A stretch of DNA of 64,000 bases from Ancylomarina euxina (GTDB taxonomy: Bacteria; Bacteroidota; Bacteroidia; Bacteroidales; Marinifilaceae). A program made the translations under genes and the position numbers. Shown one piece after another: positions 29,165 through 39,052 of the stretch (its first letter is position 1; each line of letters opens with the position of its first letter). Below the pieces are notes generated by a model, which did not search any database, was not told where the DNA came from, and saw only the letters and a list, made by a program, of their open reading frames with translations. The stretch lies in NCBI RefSeq assembly GCF_003863355.1, contig NZ_QQWG01000004.1, forward strand, positions 1-64,000, read 5' to 3'.

Positions 29165-31213
29165 ATGAAAAAACTAATTATAAATACAGAATTGTCCTAT
29201 TTCAGGAAGTGGACAAGACAATCCTACTACATTTTTAGGAGCATTAGTAAAGAGTGTGTTATTTCTTCACTACTTGTGACTTATTTTTTGGTCGCAATGC
29301 CAAAAGAATCTTTTGCTCAGGCTGATACTGTGCTAGTAAATAACAATCAAAAGCTTGATGAAGTCGTCGTCAGTGCTCAACGAGCCTCAGTGACTTATTC
29401 TCAGATGGCTCGTGTCGTCACGATTATGGACAAGGCTACTATTGAGTCTGCTCCGGTTCAAAGTTTACAAGATTTATTGGAGTATGTTTTAAATGTGGAT
29501 GTGCGCCAAAGAGGTAATCATGGGGTTCAGGCCGATGTGAGTATTAGAGGGGGTAGTTTTGACCAAACCATGATTCTGCTCAATGGTGTGAATATCACCG
29601 ATCCACAGACGGGTCATTTGAGTTTAAATCTTCCTGTGGATATCGAAAGTATAGAGCGAGTGGAGGTTTTGCAAGGACCTGGTGCTCGAGTATATGGTCC
29701 CAATGCTTTTAGTGGAGCCATCAATTTTATTACAGGGACTGAAAACAAAAATAAACTAAAGGCAAATATCTCAGCCGGTGAAAATGGCTTTTATTCTGGA
29801 TCAGTCAATACAACTCTAATTACGGGGAAATTGAAGTCATATGTAGCCTTAGCTCATAAGACAAGCGATGGCTATATTGAAAATACTGATTTTAGAAATT
29901 CAAATGTCTTTTATCAAGGACAACTCTCAACAGAGGTCGGACTTTTAGATCTGCAGTTGGGATACAATGAAAAAGCTTATGGTGCCAACTCATTTTACAC
30001 GGCATCTTTCCCAAATCAATTTGAAGAAAACAAAACCTCTTTTGCCAGTTTGAGATTAACGACAAATGGTAAAGTAAAAATGACTCCTAATATTTATTGG
30101 AGACGTAGTCAGGATAGATTTGAGTTATTTCGAAATAATCCAGCTTCTTGGTACCAAAATCACAACTATCACTTGACCGATGTTTATGGAACAAGCATGA
30201 ATTTTGCTTTTTCATCGAGTCTGGGAAAAACAGCAGCAGGCTTTGAGTTCAGATCTGAAAATGTGTGGAGTAATGTTTTAGGCGAGTTGATGGAAAAACC
30301 GATGAAAGTGCCTGGTGAATCAGGTGCTTTATTCACTAAAAATCACACACGAACCAATTTGAGTTACTTTTTAGAGCACAATGTTTATCTTGATCGATTC
30401 ACATTCACGGCAGGAGTACTGGCTAACTGGAATTCGGATTTAGATAGAAGTTTCAGCTTCTATCCAGGTATGGATGTCAGCTATCAGTTGACTGAGACTA
30501 GTAAATTATATGCCTCTGTGAATAAGTCATTGCGTATGCCAACCTTCACCGATTTGTATTATGTAGGACCAACCAATATTGGAAACACAGACTTGGATCC
30601 TGAAAAAGCAACCACTTACGAAACTGGACTGAAATTTAATAAAGCATGGCTAAAAGCGCATGCTGGAATATTTAGAAGAGAAGGACGAAACATGATTGAT
30701 TGGGTTAAAGCCAATTCAGAAGACAAGTGGCAAGCTCAAAATATTACGGAGCTGGATACTTGGGGAATCGAATTTTCTTCGAATATCAATATCCAATATC
30801 TCGTAAATGAAGATTTCTTTATTAACGATCTTTCCATCAAATATGCTTATTTGGAAATGGATAAGTCGTCTAGTGAATTTATCTCTCGTTATGTACTCGA
30901 TCAGTTGAAACATAAATTGAATATATCTCTGAATCATAAAATTTATAAATCATTGGGTGCATCCTGGCAATTTGCCTGGCAGGATAGGAATGGTTCTTAT
31001 ACCTGGTATAATAAAAAGGATCTAAGTCAATTCGAAGAACGATCATATCGTCCATTCTGGTTGGTGGATTCAAAACTGTACTGGCAAAAGCCAACATATA
31101 CGGTCTATCTTGAAGCAAGTAATTTATTAAATCAGGATTATTACGATATGGGAAATATTACCCAGCCTGGTCGATGGATTCGAGCTGGTGTGAAACTAAA
31201 TATCGATTTATAA
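29165..31213 (+). CDS. TonB-dependent outer-membrane receptor (BtuB/siderophore type)
   Basis: Outer-membrane active transporter of 682 residues. A long basic N-terminus precedes a hydrophobic signal segment ending ESFAQA (about 30-52). A TonB box-like EVVVSAQR follows, then a plug domain (about 75-190; LNGVNITDPQTGH, RVEVLQGPGARVYG, GAINFITG) and a beta-barrel ending in a terminal aromatic-rich strand (WIRAGVKLNIDL). There is no CarboxypepD-like N-terminal domain, so it is not SusC type. The substrate is unknown; cobalamin or a ferric siderophore are possibilities, and no B12 riboswitch is seen upstream. The two permease genes that follow are unlikely partners, as they are efflux-type. Confidence 0.92.
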   Translation: MKKLIINTELSYFRKWTRQSYYIFRSISKECVISSLLVTYFLVAMPKESFAQADTVLVNNNQKLDEVVVSAQRASVTYSQMARVVTIMDKATIESAPVQSLQDLLEYVLNVDVRQRGNHGVQADVSIRGGSFDQTMILLNGVNITDPQTGHLSLNLPVDIESIERVEVLQGPGARVYGPNAFSGAINFITGTENKNKLKANISAGENGFYSGSVNTTLITGKLKSYVALAHKTSDGYIENTDFRNSNVFYQGQLSTEVGLLDLQLGYNEKAYGANSFYTASFPNQFEENKTSFASLRLTTNGKVKMTPNIYWRRSQDRFELFRNNPASWYQNHNYHLTDVYGTSMNFAFSSSLGKTAAGFEFRSENVWSNVLGELMEKPMKVPGESGALFTKNHTRTNLSYFLEHNVYLDRFTFTAGVLANWNSDLDRSFSFYPGMDVSYQLTETSKLYASVNKSLRMPTFTDLYYVGPTNIGNTDLDPEKATTYETGLKFNKAWLKAHAGIFRREGRNMIDWVKANSEDKWQAQNITELDTWGIEFSSNINIQYLVNEDFFINDLSIKYAYLEMDKSSSEFISRYVLDQLKHKLNISLNHKIYKSLGASWQFAWQDRNGSYTWYNKKDLSQFEERSYRPFWLVDSKLYWQKPTYTVYLEASNLLNQDYYDMGNITQPGRWIRAGVKLNIDL

Positions 31214-31242
31214 GTCATTATTTGAGCTTCAAAAAAAAAGTT

Positions 31243-31272
31243 AAAAGTCACCTTCGGGTGACTTTTTTTTAT
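31243..31272 (+). terminator. Terminator of the TonB-dependent receptor gene
   Basis: Stem AAAAGTCACC/GGTGACTTTT closed by a TTCG tetraloop, then a T run. Confidence 0.92.
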
Positions 31273-31390
31273 TTTGCTAATTTCCAAACTTTGCTTATCT
31301 TGAGTGCAGAAAACCACCACCTTAGCTATTGAAACCTCCAATTGGGCACTATTCATAGTCATATGAATAATTTGAACCAATACATAGCCC

Positions 31391-32617
31391 ATGTTTGATC
31401 TTGATAAATGGCAAGAAATTTACGAAACTATCCGTAAGAATAAACTTCGCACCATACTGACCGGATTCAGTGTATCGTGGGGGATTTTTATGCTCATTAT
31501 TTTGCTAGGTTCAGGTAATGGTCTTCAAAATGGGGTGGTGAATCAATTTAAGGCTGATGCTGAAAATAGTCTTTGGCTTTATAGTGGACAAACCAGTATG
31601 GCCTTCGCTGGCATGCAACCAGGTAGGCGTGTTCAGTTTACAAACGAGGATTATTCCCGAACCAAACAATCGGGCTTGGATGTGGATAAGATTAGTTCTC
31701 GTTTTACCATTAGAGGAAATAATCTAATAAGCTATAAAACAGAGTTTGTCAATTACACCATTGTGGCTGTTCATCCCGATACGGAAACACTCGAAAATAC
31801 AACTAGTTTAAAAGGTCGATTTCTTAATGATATTGATGTTAAGCAGTACCGAAAAGTGGTTTCTATTTCTACTGTTGTTGAAGATGCCTTGTTTAAAAAA
31901 GAAGAGCCTGTTGGAAAATATGTCAAAATCAATAATATTCCTTTTCAGGTTATTGGAACCTTTACGGATCATTCCGAAAGAGATCTTCAGCGTGTTTATA
32001 TTCCCATCTCTACAGCCCAACGTGTTTTTGACGGTTCCAATAGAATTTCCAATATGTCTTTTACGACACAAACACATGATATTGAAGAGTTAAAGCAAAT
32101 GGAGAAGCATTTGATTAACACCTTTGCCGCTCGCCATAAGTTTGATCCCAAAGATAAACGTGCCATGTTCATTAATAATAATATGGAGAATTATCAGCGA
32201 ACTATGGCTTTATTTGCCGGAATTCGTCTGTTCGTTTGGATTATCGGCTTAGGGACAATTATTGCTGGTATTGTGGGAGTTAGTAATATCATGATTATTG
32301 TCGTTAGGGAGCGTACCCGCGAGATTGGTATTCGAAAAGCCTTGGGTGCAACACCATTTTCTATTATTTCATTGGTTTTGACCGAATCCATATTAATCAC
32401 TTCCGTTGCAGGATATGTTGGTCTTGCAATGGGAGTCATCCTATTGGAGATCTTGGCTCCGCATACTCAGATTGAATTTTTCATGAACCCTTCGGTAGAT
32501 CTTCGGGTGGCTTTTAGCGCAACCGTCTTATTGGTTGTGTCAGGAGCAATAGCTGGATTTTTCCCTGCAAGAAAAGCGGCTTCGATTTTACCGATTGAAG
32601 CTTTGGCCGATGAATAG
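31391..32617 (+). CDS. ABC transporter permease, MacB/FtsX type
   Basis: A 408-residue inner-membrane permease. One N-terminal membrane helix (about 20-40) is followed by a MacB-like periplasmic core domain (about 45-260) and three C-terminal helices of the FtsX type (IIAGIVGVSNIMIIVVRERTREIGIRKALGA marks the coupling region). The family works with a LolD/MacB-type ATPase in efflux or lipoprotein handling. No ATPase gene is next to it. The paralogue that follows 46 bp later suggests a heterodimer. Confidence 0.92.
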   Translation: MFDLDKWQEIYETIRKNKLRTILTGFSVSWGIFMLIILLGSGNGLQNGVVNQFKADAENSLWLYSGQTSMAFAGMQPGRRVQFTNEDYSRTKQSGLDVDKISSRFTIRGNNLISYKTEFVNYTIVAVHPDTETLENTTSLKGRFLNDIDVKQYRKVVSISTVVEDALFKKEEPVGKYVKINNIPFQVIGTFTDHSERDLQRVYIPISTAQRVFDGSNRISNMSFTTQTHDIEELKQMEKHLINTFAARHKFDPKDKRAMFINNNMENYQRTMALFAGIRLFVWIIGLGTIIAGIVGVSNIMIIVVRERTREIGIRKALGATPFSIISLVLTESILITSVAGYVGLAMGVILLEILAPHTQIEFFMNPSVDLRVAFSATVLLVVSGAIAGFFPARKAASILPIEALADE

Positions 32618-32663
32618 GATGATTTAAAGTTAGATAAACGCAATACTCATAAATACAATCACA

Positions 32664-33923
32664 ATGTTTGATAAAGATAGGTGGACTGAAGTTTATATGG
32701 CTCTCAAAAGTAATAAGTTGAGAACTTTCTTGACAGCCTTTGGTGTTTTTTGGGGTATTTTCATGCTCATCATTATGTTGGGCTCAGGTAAAGGGCTTGA
32801 GAATGGTGTTTATTATGGGATGGGAGATTTCGCCACAAATTCTGTTTTTATCTGGGCACAACCAACCAGCAAGGCCTATAAGGGTTTTAAGCAGGGTAGA
32901 AGCTATCATTTCAATAATGAGGATACCAAGGCTATTCTGGATAATATACCCGAAATCAAGCTTCTGGCACCTAGAATTGAGGCCAGAGGAGGTAATGCTA
33001 ATAATAATGTTGTAAGAGGGCTTAAAACAGGTGCCTTTAGTATTCTGGGAGACGTACCAGATGTAGATAAGATTGATCCTGTCAATATGTATGATGGTCG
33101 TTTTTTGAATGATATTGATCTTTTAAAAAACAGAAAGGTGGCTGTGATAGGCAAACGTGTGAATGAGGTGCTTTTTGAAGATGATGATGCAGTTGGTCAG
33201 TATATCAAAATCAATGGTATTTTCTTTCAAGTTATTGGTGTATTTCATTCCATGCACTCACAAGGCTGGGGCGAATGGCAGGATCAATGCGTGTTTATTC
33301 CATTTACGACTCTTCAAAAAACTTACAATTATGGCACACGAGTCGGTCATTATTCAATTACATCCAAAGATAATTACACGGCCAGTTATGTGGAAGATAA
33401 AGTTAAAGCCTTATTGAAGCGACGTCATAAAATTCATCCTGATGATGAAAGGGCCATTGGTTCTCACAATGTTGAAAAGGAGTTTGTCAAGATCAATCAA
33501 CTCTTTATGGGCATTTCTGGTTTGATCTGGATTGTGGGAATTGGCACTCTAATGGCGGGTATTATTGGTGTTAGTAATATCATGCTTTTTATTGTGAAAA
33601 AGCGAACCAAAGAAATAGGAATTCAAAGAGCTATTGGTGCATCACCATCCATGATCATCAGTTCGGTGATAACTGAATCTGTGGTGTTGACTGGCTTGGC
33701 AGGCTGGGTTGGCTTGGTGATAGGGGTAGCCTTATTGGAGATGTTGAGTTTGGCTATTGAAAAAAGTGGAGGTGATCAGCCTATGTTCACACATCCCGAG
33801 GTTGATTTCAAATTAGCAATCATGGCTCTGGGTATTTTAATTCTGTCCGGCATATTAGCTGGAATTATTCCTGCCAAACGAGCCGTCAGTATTAAACCGA
33901 TTGATGCCATAAGAGATGAGTAA
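32664..33923 (+). CDS. ABC transporter permease, MacB/FtsX type
   Basis: Paralogue of the preceding gene, with the same layout: helix at about 20-40, periplasmic MacB_PCD domain, three C-terminal helices, and IMAGIIGVSNIMLFIVKKRTKEIGIQRAIGA as the coupling region. The length is 419 residues. Probably co-transcribed with its neighbour; together they could form the asymmetric membrane part of one transporter. The ATPase must be encoded elsewhere. Confidence 0.92.
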   Translation: MFDKDRWTEVYMALKSNKLRTFLTAFGVFWGIFMLIIMLGSGKGLENGVYYGMGDFATNSVFIWAQPTSKAYKGFKQGRSYHFNNEDTKAILDNIPEIKLLAPRIEARGGNANNNVVRGLKTGAFSILGDVPDVDKIDPVNMYDGRFLNDIDLLKNRKVAVIGKRVNEVLFEDDDAVGQYIKINGIFFQVIGVFHSMHSQGWGEWQDQCVFIPFTTLQKTYNYGTRVGHYSITSKDNYTASYVEDKVKALLKRRHKIHPDDERAIGSHNVEKEFVKINQLFMGISGLIWIVGIGTLMAGIIGVSNIMLFIVKKRTKEIGIQRAIGASPSMIISSVITESVVLTGLAGWVGLVIGVALLEMLSLAIEKSGGDQPMFTHPEVDFKLAIMALGILILSGILAGIIPAKRAVSIKPIDAIRDE

Positions 33924-33964
33924 TGGAAACTGCTCTTGATATTTGATTTTTTTTTAAAGGAATG

Positions 33965-34020
33965 AAACGGGTGTAGATGCGAAAATGACTTTCGTGATTT
34001 GCATCCGTTTATTTTTTTTC
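33965..34020 (+). terminator. Terminator after the permease pair
   Basis: Interrupted stem AAACG/CGTTT, GATGC/GCATC, CGAAA/TTTCG, then a T8 run. Confidence 0.7.
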
Positions 34021-34657
34021 TCATTCGTAGTCGAAATTCACTCAAAATTTTAAATTAGGCAGGAAAATTCGAATTCCCATCTGCTTGTTTAAGCATGGTG
34101 AACTTAACAGAAAGCCAATAAATACTTGATTAGCTAGACTTAGGCTATCTTTTCAAAGCCATTTAACTGCTGGAGAATTTCATATTTTTACAGAACCGAA
34201 CATTAGGCCAGGTTTATCTCTATATAAATCCAACAAACTTCACACAAGAAAAGATTTTTCTGCCAATTAAGAATTGAATGAAAATTCTGCTCCAGCCTCT
34301 TTTTATCCTTTTGCTTATTTTGGAGGAGCGAGTTTTTTTTTATTTCAGTATGATTTTCTAGGGGTGATGATAATTCATTTTTTGGATACAAATGAACGTC
34401 CCCTTTCCTAATTGAAGGGAAATTAAGCTTGAAATGGCCATTTCCTACTGATTTTATCTAGATGAGACTAATTCGCAGGGCTAATCTAATAAAAGAATTC
34501 TCGATTAATACATTGATTTATAATGGTTCTGTGTTTTTTTATTGCTTAAGAAGCCTTCTGAGATTCACATATTTAATTAGTGATGTCCAGCAGGGCATAT
34601 TTTTTACAATTGTCAATGGATTTTAAACTGGATAGGACAGATATTTGTGAATTTGAC
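34021..34657. other. Non-coding stretch
   Basis: AT-rich sequence between the permease terminator and the operator-like cluster. No gene or clear element; a short minus-strand frame at 34203-34391 has no family resemblance. Confidence 0.45.
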
Positions 34658-35412
34658 AGTTTACAAATTGTAATTAAAAAAATAAATTTAAAAAAAACAC
34701 GCCCATCACAAATGTAAACAATAAGAAATAGGTAATTTTATTGGTGGTTTACAGAAGTTATCTGTTAGCAGGTGCACAGGTTAATACATTTGTGAATATT
34801 TACAATTTATTTCCAAAACTAAACACGGGCGTCTGTTTACTTATGGAACGTAAAACCACAGTTTCTAAATACGCTATAAACACTAAAACTTAAATCACAA
34901 AACCAGTTATTTAAAAGCTTTATATTAAGTAATACTTTAATCAAAACTTCACATAGGTAACATATGTTTACAATCCAGACTATTTGGGATATCAACAACC
35001 TAGTAGATAGTTTTATAATCAGACATTTATGCCTATTTTCGTGTAATTTACTTCAATGTAGTTAAATGCAGCTGTAATATCTGTTTACAGAGCCTATAAT
35101 CCCCTATATATTCATAGTCTAAAGGACTAGTTAATGAATTGTTTAGCTCGTAGATCCATAGAGCCTATTCATACTGATTTCTCTATCTTGTTTACATACT
35201 CATCTGTAAACATCTCTAATAAATAGGGCGTATCTGAATAGAATGATCTCTATACTAAACACCTTTCACTGTAAGTGCAATTTTAGGATCAATAATTGGT
35301 AACATTTGTAATAAACATGACTGGTAAACAAAGTTACTTATGTGTATTCAATCCATTGTGAAATGTAAATTATTCGTTTTGATTTTTGTAAATTTTAAAT
35401 TACATTTGTACT
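34658..35412. promoter_or_regulatory. Cluster of TGTTTACA/TGTAAACA operator-like sites
   Basis: Exact TGTTTACA at 34965, 35082 and 35189; exact TGTAAACA at 34713 and 35205; one-mismatch copies at 34658, 34746, 34834 and 35323. The pair at 35189-35212 is a 24-bp inverted repeat with an 8-base spacer. A perfect palindrome TTACAA-a-TTGTAA lies at 34661-34673. Weaker TGTAAAT/ATTTACA copies continue to about 35410. The tract lies upstream of the XRE-type regulator, so autoregulation by that protein is a reasonable inference. Confidence 0.55.
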
Positions 35413-35488
35413 GAAGCAAGAATTAACAATTGTAACAAAACTATAAAGAAGAATATTCTGCTCTTCTTTGATTTATAATCGCTTATAT

Positions 35489-35923
35489 ATGAAAGATAGA
35501 ATCAATCAATTACTCAACTCTGAAGGGCTTAGTGCTTCTAGATTCGCCGATATCATTGGTGTACAGCGCTCTAGTATGTCTCATATCTTATCCGGCCGCA
35601 ACAACCCTAGTCTAGACTTTATACAGAAGATTATGCGCTCTTTCCCTAATATAAATGGGGATTGGTTAATATCTGGCAGTGGTGAGATGACTAAAAACCA
35701 AGATTCACCTTCCTTATTCCAGGAGGTGATCAAAGAGGAAGATCCTGCCCCCTATCAGAGCAGTCAGCCGCCTAAACTCAAAAAGGAAAGCCCTGAAGTC
35801 ACTCAAAATAAGGCCGATCAGATACCAGATCTAGATATGTCTGCTTTTTTATCGGGCAAAAAGATTGAAAAGGTTGTCGTATTCTATAGCGATAAGACCT
35901 TTAAAGAATACAATCCGGCTTAA
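35489..35923 (+). CDS. XRE-family transcriptional regulator
   Basis: A 144-residue DNA-binding protein. The N-terminal helix-turn-helix (about 1-60) reads INQLLNSEGLSASRFADIIGVQRSSMSHILSGRNNPSLDFIQKI. A proline- and charge-rich linker leads to a short C-terminal segment (KIEKVVVFYSDKTFKEYNP) found in Bacteroidota regulators of this type. I prefer the ATG at 35489 (MKDRINQ) to one seven codons upstream. It is monocistronic and preceded by 1.5 kb of site-rich non-coding DNA. The target genes are unknown. Confidence 0.9.
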   Translation: MKDRINQLLNSEGLSASRFADIIGVQRSSMSHILSGRNNPSLDFIQKIMRSFPNINGDWLISGSGEMTKNQDSPSLFQEVIKEEDPAPYQSSQPPKLKKESPEVTQNKADQIPDLDMSAFLSGKKIEKVVVFYSDKTFKEYNPA

Positions 35924-36053
35924 ACAGACTCCCAATATGTTACTTTGTAAGTGCCTTTAGCCTTAGATTTCCTTCTAGGGCTTCTTTCTTTGTCTGCGAT
36001 TAAGCTTCGCTTGTTTTGAATCACTTTAAAGTCTCTTTATGGGCTTATTTCGC

Positions 36054-36084
36054 TTTGTGCAAGCGATTTTTTCACTTATCTTTG
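36054..36084 (+). promoter_or_regulatory. Promoter of pyrK-pyrD
   Basis: TTTG (36054-36057), exactly 19 bases, then TATCTTTG (36077-36084): a full Bacteroidota consensus. It predicts a leader of about 70 bases before the pyrK start. Confidence 0.75.
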
Positions 36085-36158
36085 AGCTCGATTTACTATT
36101 AAACAGCATTTGATGCCTCTAAAGCTCTTATGCTTCCATTTTATACCCTTAAAAAAGT

Positions 36159-36923
36159 ATGAAGAAACTAATTCAGGACTTTGAACTTGTTAAGTACGAA
36201 GAACTCAATTGTGAGCATTTTGTGCTCGACATCAAGGCTAACGAGCCTTTACCGGAGATTCTGCCAGGTCAGTTTGTTAATGTGAGGGTCGATAATAATA
36301 ACTCGGTTTTCTTACGACGTCCGCTTTCTATTCACAATGTAGATTACGATAGAAATGTGATTCAGCTCTTTGTGAAGCGCATTGGTGAAGGAACCAAGTC
36401 CTTAGGTAAGCTTAAAATTGGCGATAAGTTGAGTGTGGTTTACCCTTTGGGAAACTCTTATTCTATCCCTAAAAACGCTAAAACACTCCTGATTGGTGGT
36501 GGTTGCGGAGTCGCTCCCTTACTTTATCTATCTAAATTCTTACATGAAGCGGGTAATGAGGTCACCACCATTTTGGGTGTTCGTTCCTCTTACGATGCTG
36601 TAGGTTTAAAGGCTTATGAGCCCTATGGACGTATTTTAGTGACTACTGAGGACGGTTCTCAGGGTGAGAAAGGTTATCCAACCCAACATTCTGTTTTAGA
36701 GAACGAGAGCTTTGATTATAGCTTCACTTGTGGTCCAGAGCCAATGATGAAGGCTGTAGCGGCTTATTCTGAGTCTAAAGGTATTTCCTGCGAGGTTTCT
36801 CTTGAGAATACTATGGCCTGTGGCTTTGGAGCTTGTTTGTGCTGTGTGACAGACACAAAGAAAGGTAATAAATGTGTATGTACTGAGGGCCCTGTCTTCA
36901 ATATAAAGGACTTGAAATGGTAA
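36159..36923 (+). CDS. pyrK: Dihydroorotate dehydrogenase B, electron transfer subunit
   Basis: Passes electrons from the type 1B dihydroorotate dehydrogenase to NAD+ in pyrimidine synthesis. The FAD-binding RRPLSIHNV (about 52-60), the NAD-binding [13 protein letters not shown], and the C-terminal [2Fe-2S] cysteines in [10 protein letters not shown] and [10 protein letters not shown] are visible. The 254-residue length fits. Its end overlaps the pyrD start by 7 bp, so they are translationally coupled. Confidence 0.95.
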   Translation: MKKLIQDFELVKYEELNCEHFVLDIKANEPLPEILPGQFVNVRVDNNNSVFLRRPLSIHNVDYDRNVIQLFVKRIGEGTKSLGKLKIGDKLSVVYPLGNSYSIPKNAKTLLIGGGCGVAPLLYLSKFLHEAGNEVTTILGVRSSYDAVGLKAYEPYGRILVTTEDGSQGEKGYPTQHSVLENESFDYSFTCGPEPMMKAVAAYSESKGISCEVSLENTMACGFGACLCCVTDTKKGNKCVCTEGPVFNIKDLKW

Positions 36924-37831
36924 ATTTAGAAGTAAAACTTAAGGACCTGGTTTTAAAGAACCCGGTCATGACAGCATCAGGAACCTTCGGCTTTGGTGAA
37001 GAATTCGCTGATTTTATCGATTTAAGCGATTTAGGGGGCATTATCGTTAAGGGAACCACCAGACATCACCGTGAGGGAAATCCTTACCCTAGAATGGCTG
37101 AAACGCCTTCAGGCATGTTAAATGCGGTGGGACTTCAGAATAAGGGGGTTGAAAACTTCTGTCAGGACATTTACCCTCGAATTAAGGACTACCAGACCAA
37201 TGTGATGGTGAATGTTTCGGGTTCGGTGATAGAGGATTATGTGGAAACAGCCGCTATGATCAATGAACTGGAGCATATTCCGGGCATTGAGCTTAATATC
37301 TCTTGTCCCAATGTGAAAGAAGGTGGTATGGCCTTCGGAACCTCATGTGCTTCGGCTGAGGAGGTTGTTCGTGCGGTCCGTCAAGTTTATAAGAAGCATC
37401 TTATGGTGAAATTATCACCTAATGTAACCGATATTGCTTCCATTGCTAAGGCTGTTGAGGGACAAGGAGCTGATTCAGTTTCCCTAATCAACACGCTTTT
37501 GGGTATGGCAATCGATGCTGAGACTCGTAAACCTCTCTTATCAACGGTGACAGGTGGTCTTTCAGGCCCTTGTGTGAAGCCCGTAGCCCTTAGAATGGTC
37601 TGGCAGGTGGCTCAGGCGGTTAAGATCCCTGTGGTTGGCCTGGGTGGTATCATGAATGCCAAGGATGCTATCGAGTTCATTCTGGCAGGTGCAACAGCCA
37701 TTCAAATTGGTACAGCCAACTTTATCGACCCTCAGGTGAGTGTGAAGATTGTCGAAGGGATAAAAGAGTATATGATTCGTCATCAGGTGAGTGATATCAA
37801 TGATTTAATTGGTGCTATCAACCTGAAATAA
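36917..37831 (+). CDS. pyrD: Dihydroorotate dehydrogenase, class 1B catalytic subunit
   Basis: FMN enzyme that oxidises dihydroorotate to orotate in the cytoplasm. The class 1B catalytic cysteine is C130 in [25 protein letters not shown], the phosphate-binding [14 protein letters not shown] and [12 protein letters not shown] are present. The 304-residue length is typical. It works with pyrK directly upstream. Confidence 0.96.
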   Translation: MVNLEVKLKDLVLKNPVMTASGTFGFGEEFADFIDLSDLGGIIVKGTTRHHREGNPYPRMAETPSGMLNAVGLQNKGVENFCQDIYPRIKDYQTNVMVNVSGSVIEDYVETAAMINELEHIPGIELNISCPNVKEGGMAFGTSCASAEEVVRAVRQVYKKHLMVKLSPNVTDIASIAKAVEGQGADSVSLINTLLGMAIDAETRKPLLSTVTGGLSGPCVKPVALRMVWQVAQAVKIPVVGLGGIMNAKDAIEFILAGATAIQIGTANFIDPQVSVKIVEGIKEYMIRHQVSDINDLIGAINLK

Positions 37832-37906
37832 AGCAACATGATTGATTAGGGAATTATTTCTTTAATCAAAAGAAGTATTAAAGATTTATTTCTCTATTGA
37901 ATGATT

Positions 37907-37952
37907 AATAGGTTTACAGATGTGATTACAGCTGTAAACCTATTGTTTTTAT
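37907..37952 (+). terminator. Terminator of pyrK-pyrD
   Basis: Perfect 13-bp stem AATAGGTTTACAG/CTGTAAACCTATT followed by GTTTTTATT. The arms contain TTTACA/TGTAAA, like the sites upstream of the XRE gene, so a regulatory role is not excluded. Confidence 0.8.
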
Positions 37953-38023
37953 TGGCTTTATTCGCTTAATTTGACTCTTCTAAGAAATTAGAATACTGAT
38001 TTTAAACTCGACTCATATTCAAT

Positions 38024-39052
38024 ATGTTACACGGTCATGGCGACGACGCCTACCTTTATAAACACATTATTAAAGCCAATTTCTCGACGAATATCTGGTA
38101 TGGTGGCAGATCTGAGGATCTAAAGGCCTTTATTCAAGCGAATTGGGATAAGATACATGCTTACCCTGAGCCTGCAGCTGAGAGTCTTTGCGACTTAATT
38201 GCTCAGGATCTGGCTATTGATACCGATCAGGTACTAGCATGCAACGGGGCCACTGAAGCCTTTTACTTGATTGCACAGGCTTATCATTCAAAGACTTCGA
38301 CGATTATCATCCCGACTTTTGCTGAGTATGAGGATGCTTGCTTGGTCAATAAGCATCAGCTTAAATACCTTAATTGGGCCGACCTGAAAGCTACCACCCT
38401 CTTTTCAGAAGGTCTGGTTTGGCTTTGCAACCCTAATAATCCGGATGGTCGCGTTATTGAGAAGGCTTTTCTTGAATCTCTTCTTATAAACAACCCTAAG
38501 AGCACTTTTGTGGTGGATGAAGCCTATATCGACTTTACTGATGCGATTTCATCAGCAATCGATTTGATTGATGAGCACCCCAATTTGATTTTGGTGAAGT
38601 CATTGACCAAAAATTTCTCCATACCCGGCCTGAGATTGGGCTATTTGATCGCAAACAGGGCTAGGGTACAGAATATCCGATTTTTCAAGCCTCCCTGGAC
38701 GGTTAATTCCATCGCAATTGAGGCTGGAAAGTACATTTTACAAAGGAAACAGACTTTTCTGCCTCCTGTAAAACAGTACAAGTCAGACCAGAAGGATTTT
38801 GCCGAAAAATTGGCTCAAATTCCCGGTCTTAAAATATGGCCTTCAAAAACCTCCTATTTTTTGATCGAACTAGAGAAATCGAGCGCTTCGGAGCTTAAAA
38901 AGCACCTCATTTCTGAATTTGGCTTGCTGATTCGTGATGCAAGTAACTTTCGAGGACTTAGCGACCAATTTATTCGTGTCGCCACCTTATCCGAAGACAA
39001 AAACCAACTTTTAATAGACGCACTGACTCAATGGAGCAAATCGAACTCATAA
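38024..39052 (+). CDS. cobD: Threonine-phosphate decarboxylase-like aminotransferase (cobalamin synthesis)
   Basis: PLP enzyme that makes (R)-1-amino-2-propanol phosphate, the linker of cobalamin. HGHGDDAY at the start, ACNGATEAFYL (72-82), VVDEAYIDF (163-171) and the PLP lysine K196 in SLTKNFSIPGLRLGYL fit the CobD/HisC-like family. It is 342 residues. HisC is the alternative, but the HGGD-like start and the following cbiB and cobU genes decide for cobalamin. It overlaps cbiB by 22 bp. Confidence 0.9.
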   Translation: MLHGHGDDAYLYKHIIKANFSTNIWYGGRSEDLKAFIQANWDKIHAYPEPAAESLCDLIAQDLAIDTDQVLACNGATEAFYLIAQAYHSKTSTIIIPTFAEYEDACLVNKHQLKYLNWADLKATTLFSEGLVWLCNPNNPDGRVIEKAFLESLLINNPKSTFVVDEAYIDFTDAISSAIDLIDEHPNLILVKSLTKNFSIPGLRLGYLIANRARVQNIRFFKPPWTVNSIAIEAGKYILQRKQTFLPPVKQYKSDQKDFAEKLAQIPGLKIWPSKTSYFLIELEKSSASELKKHLISEFGLLIRDASNFRGLSDQFIRVATLSEDKNQLLIDALTQWSKSNS

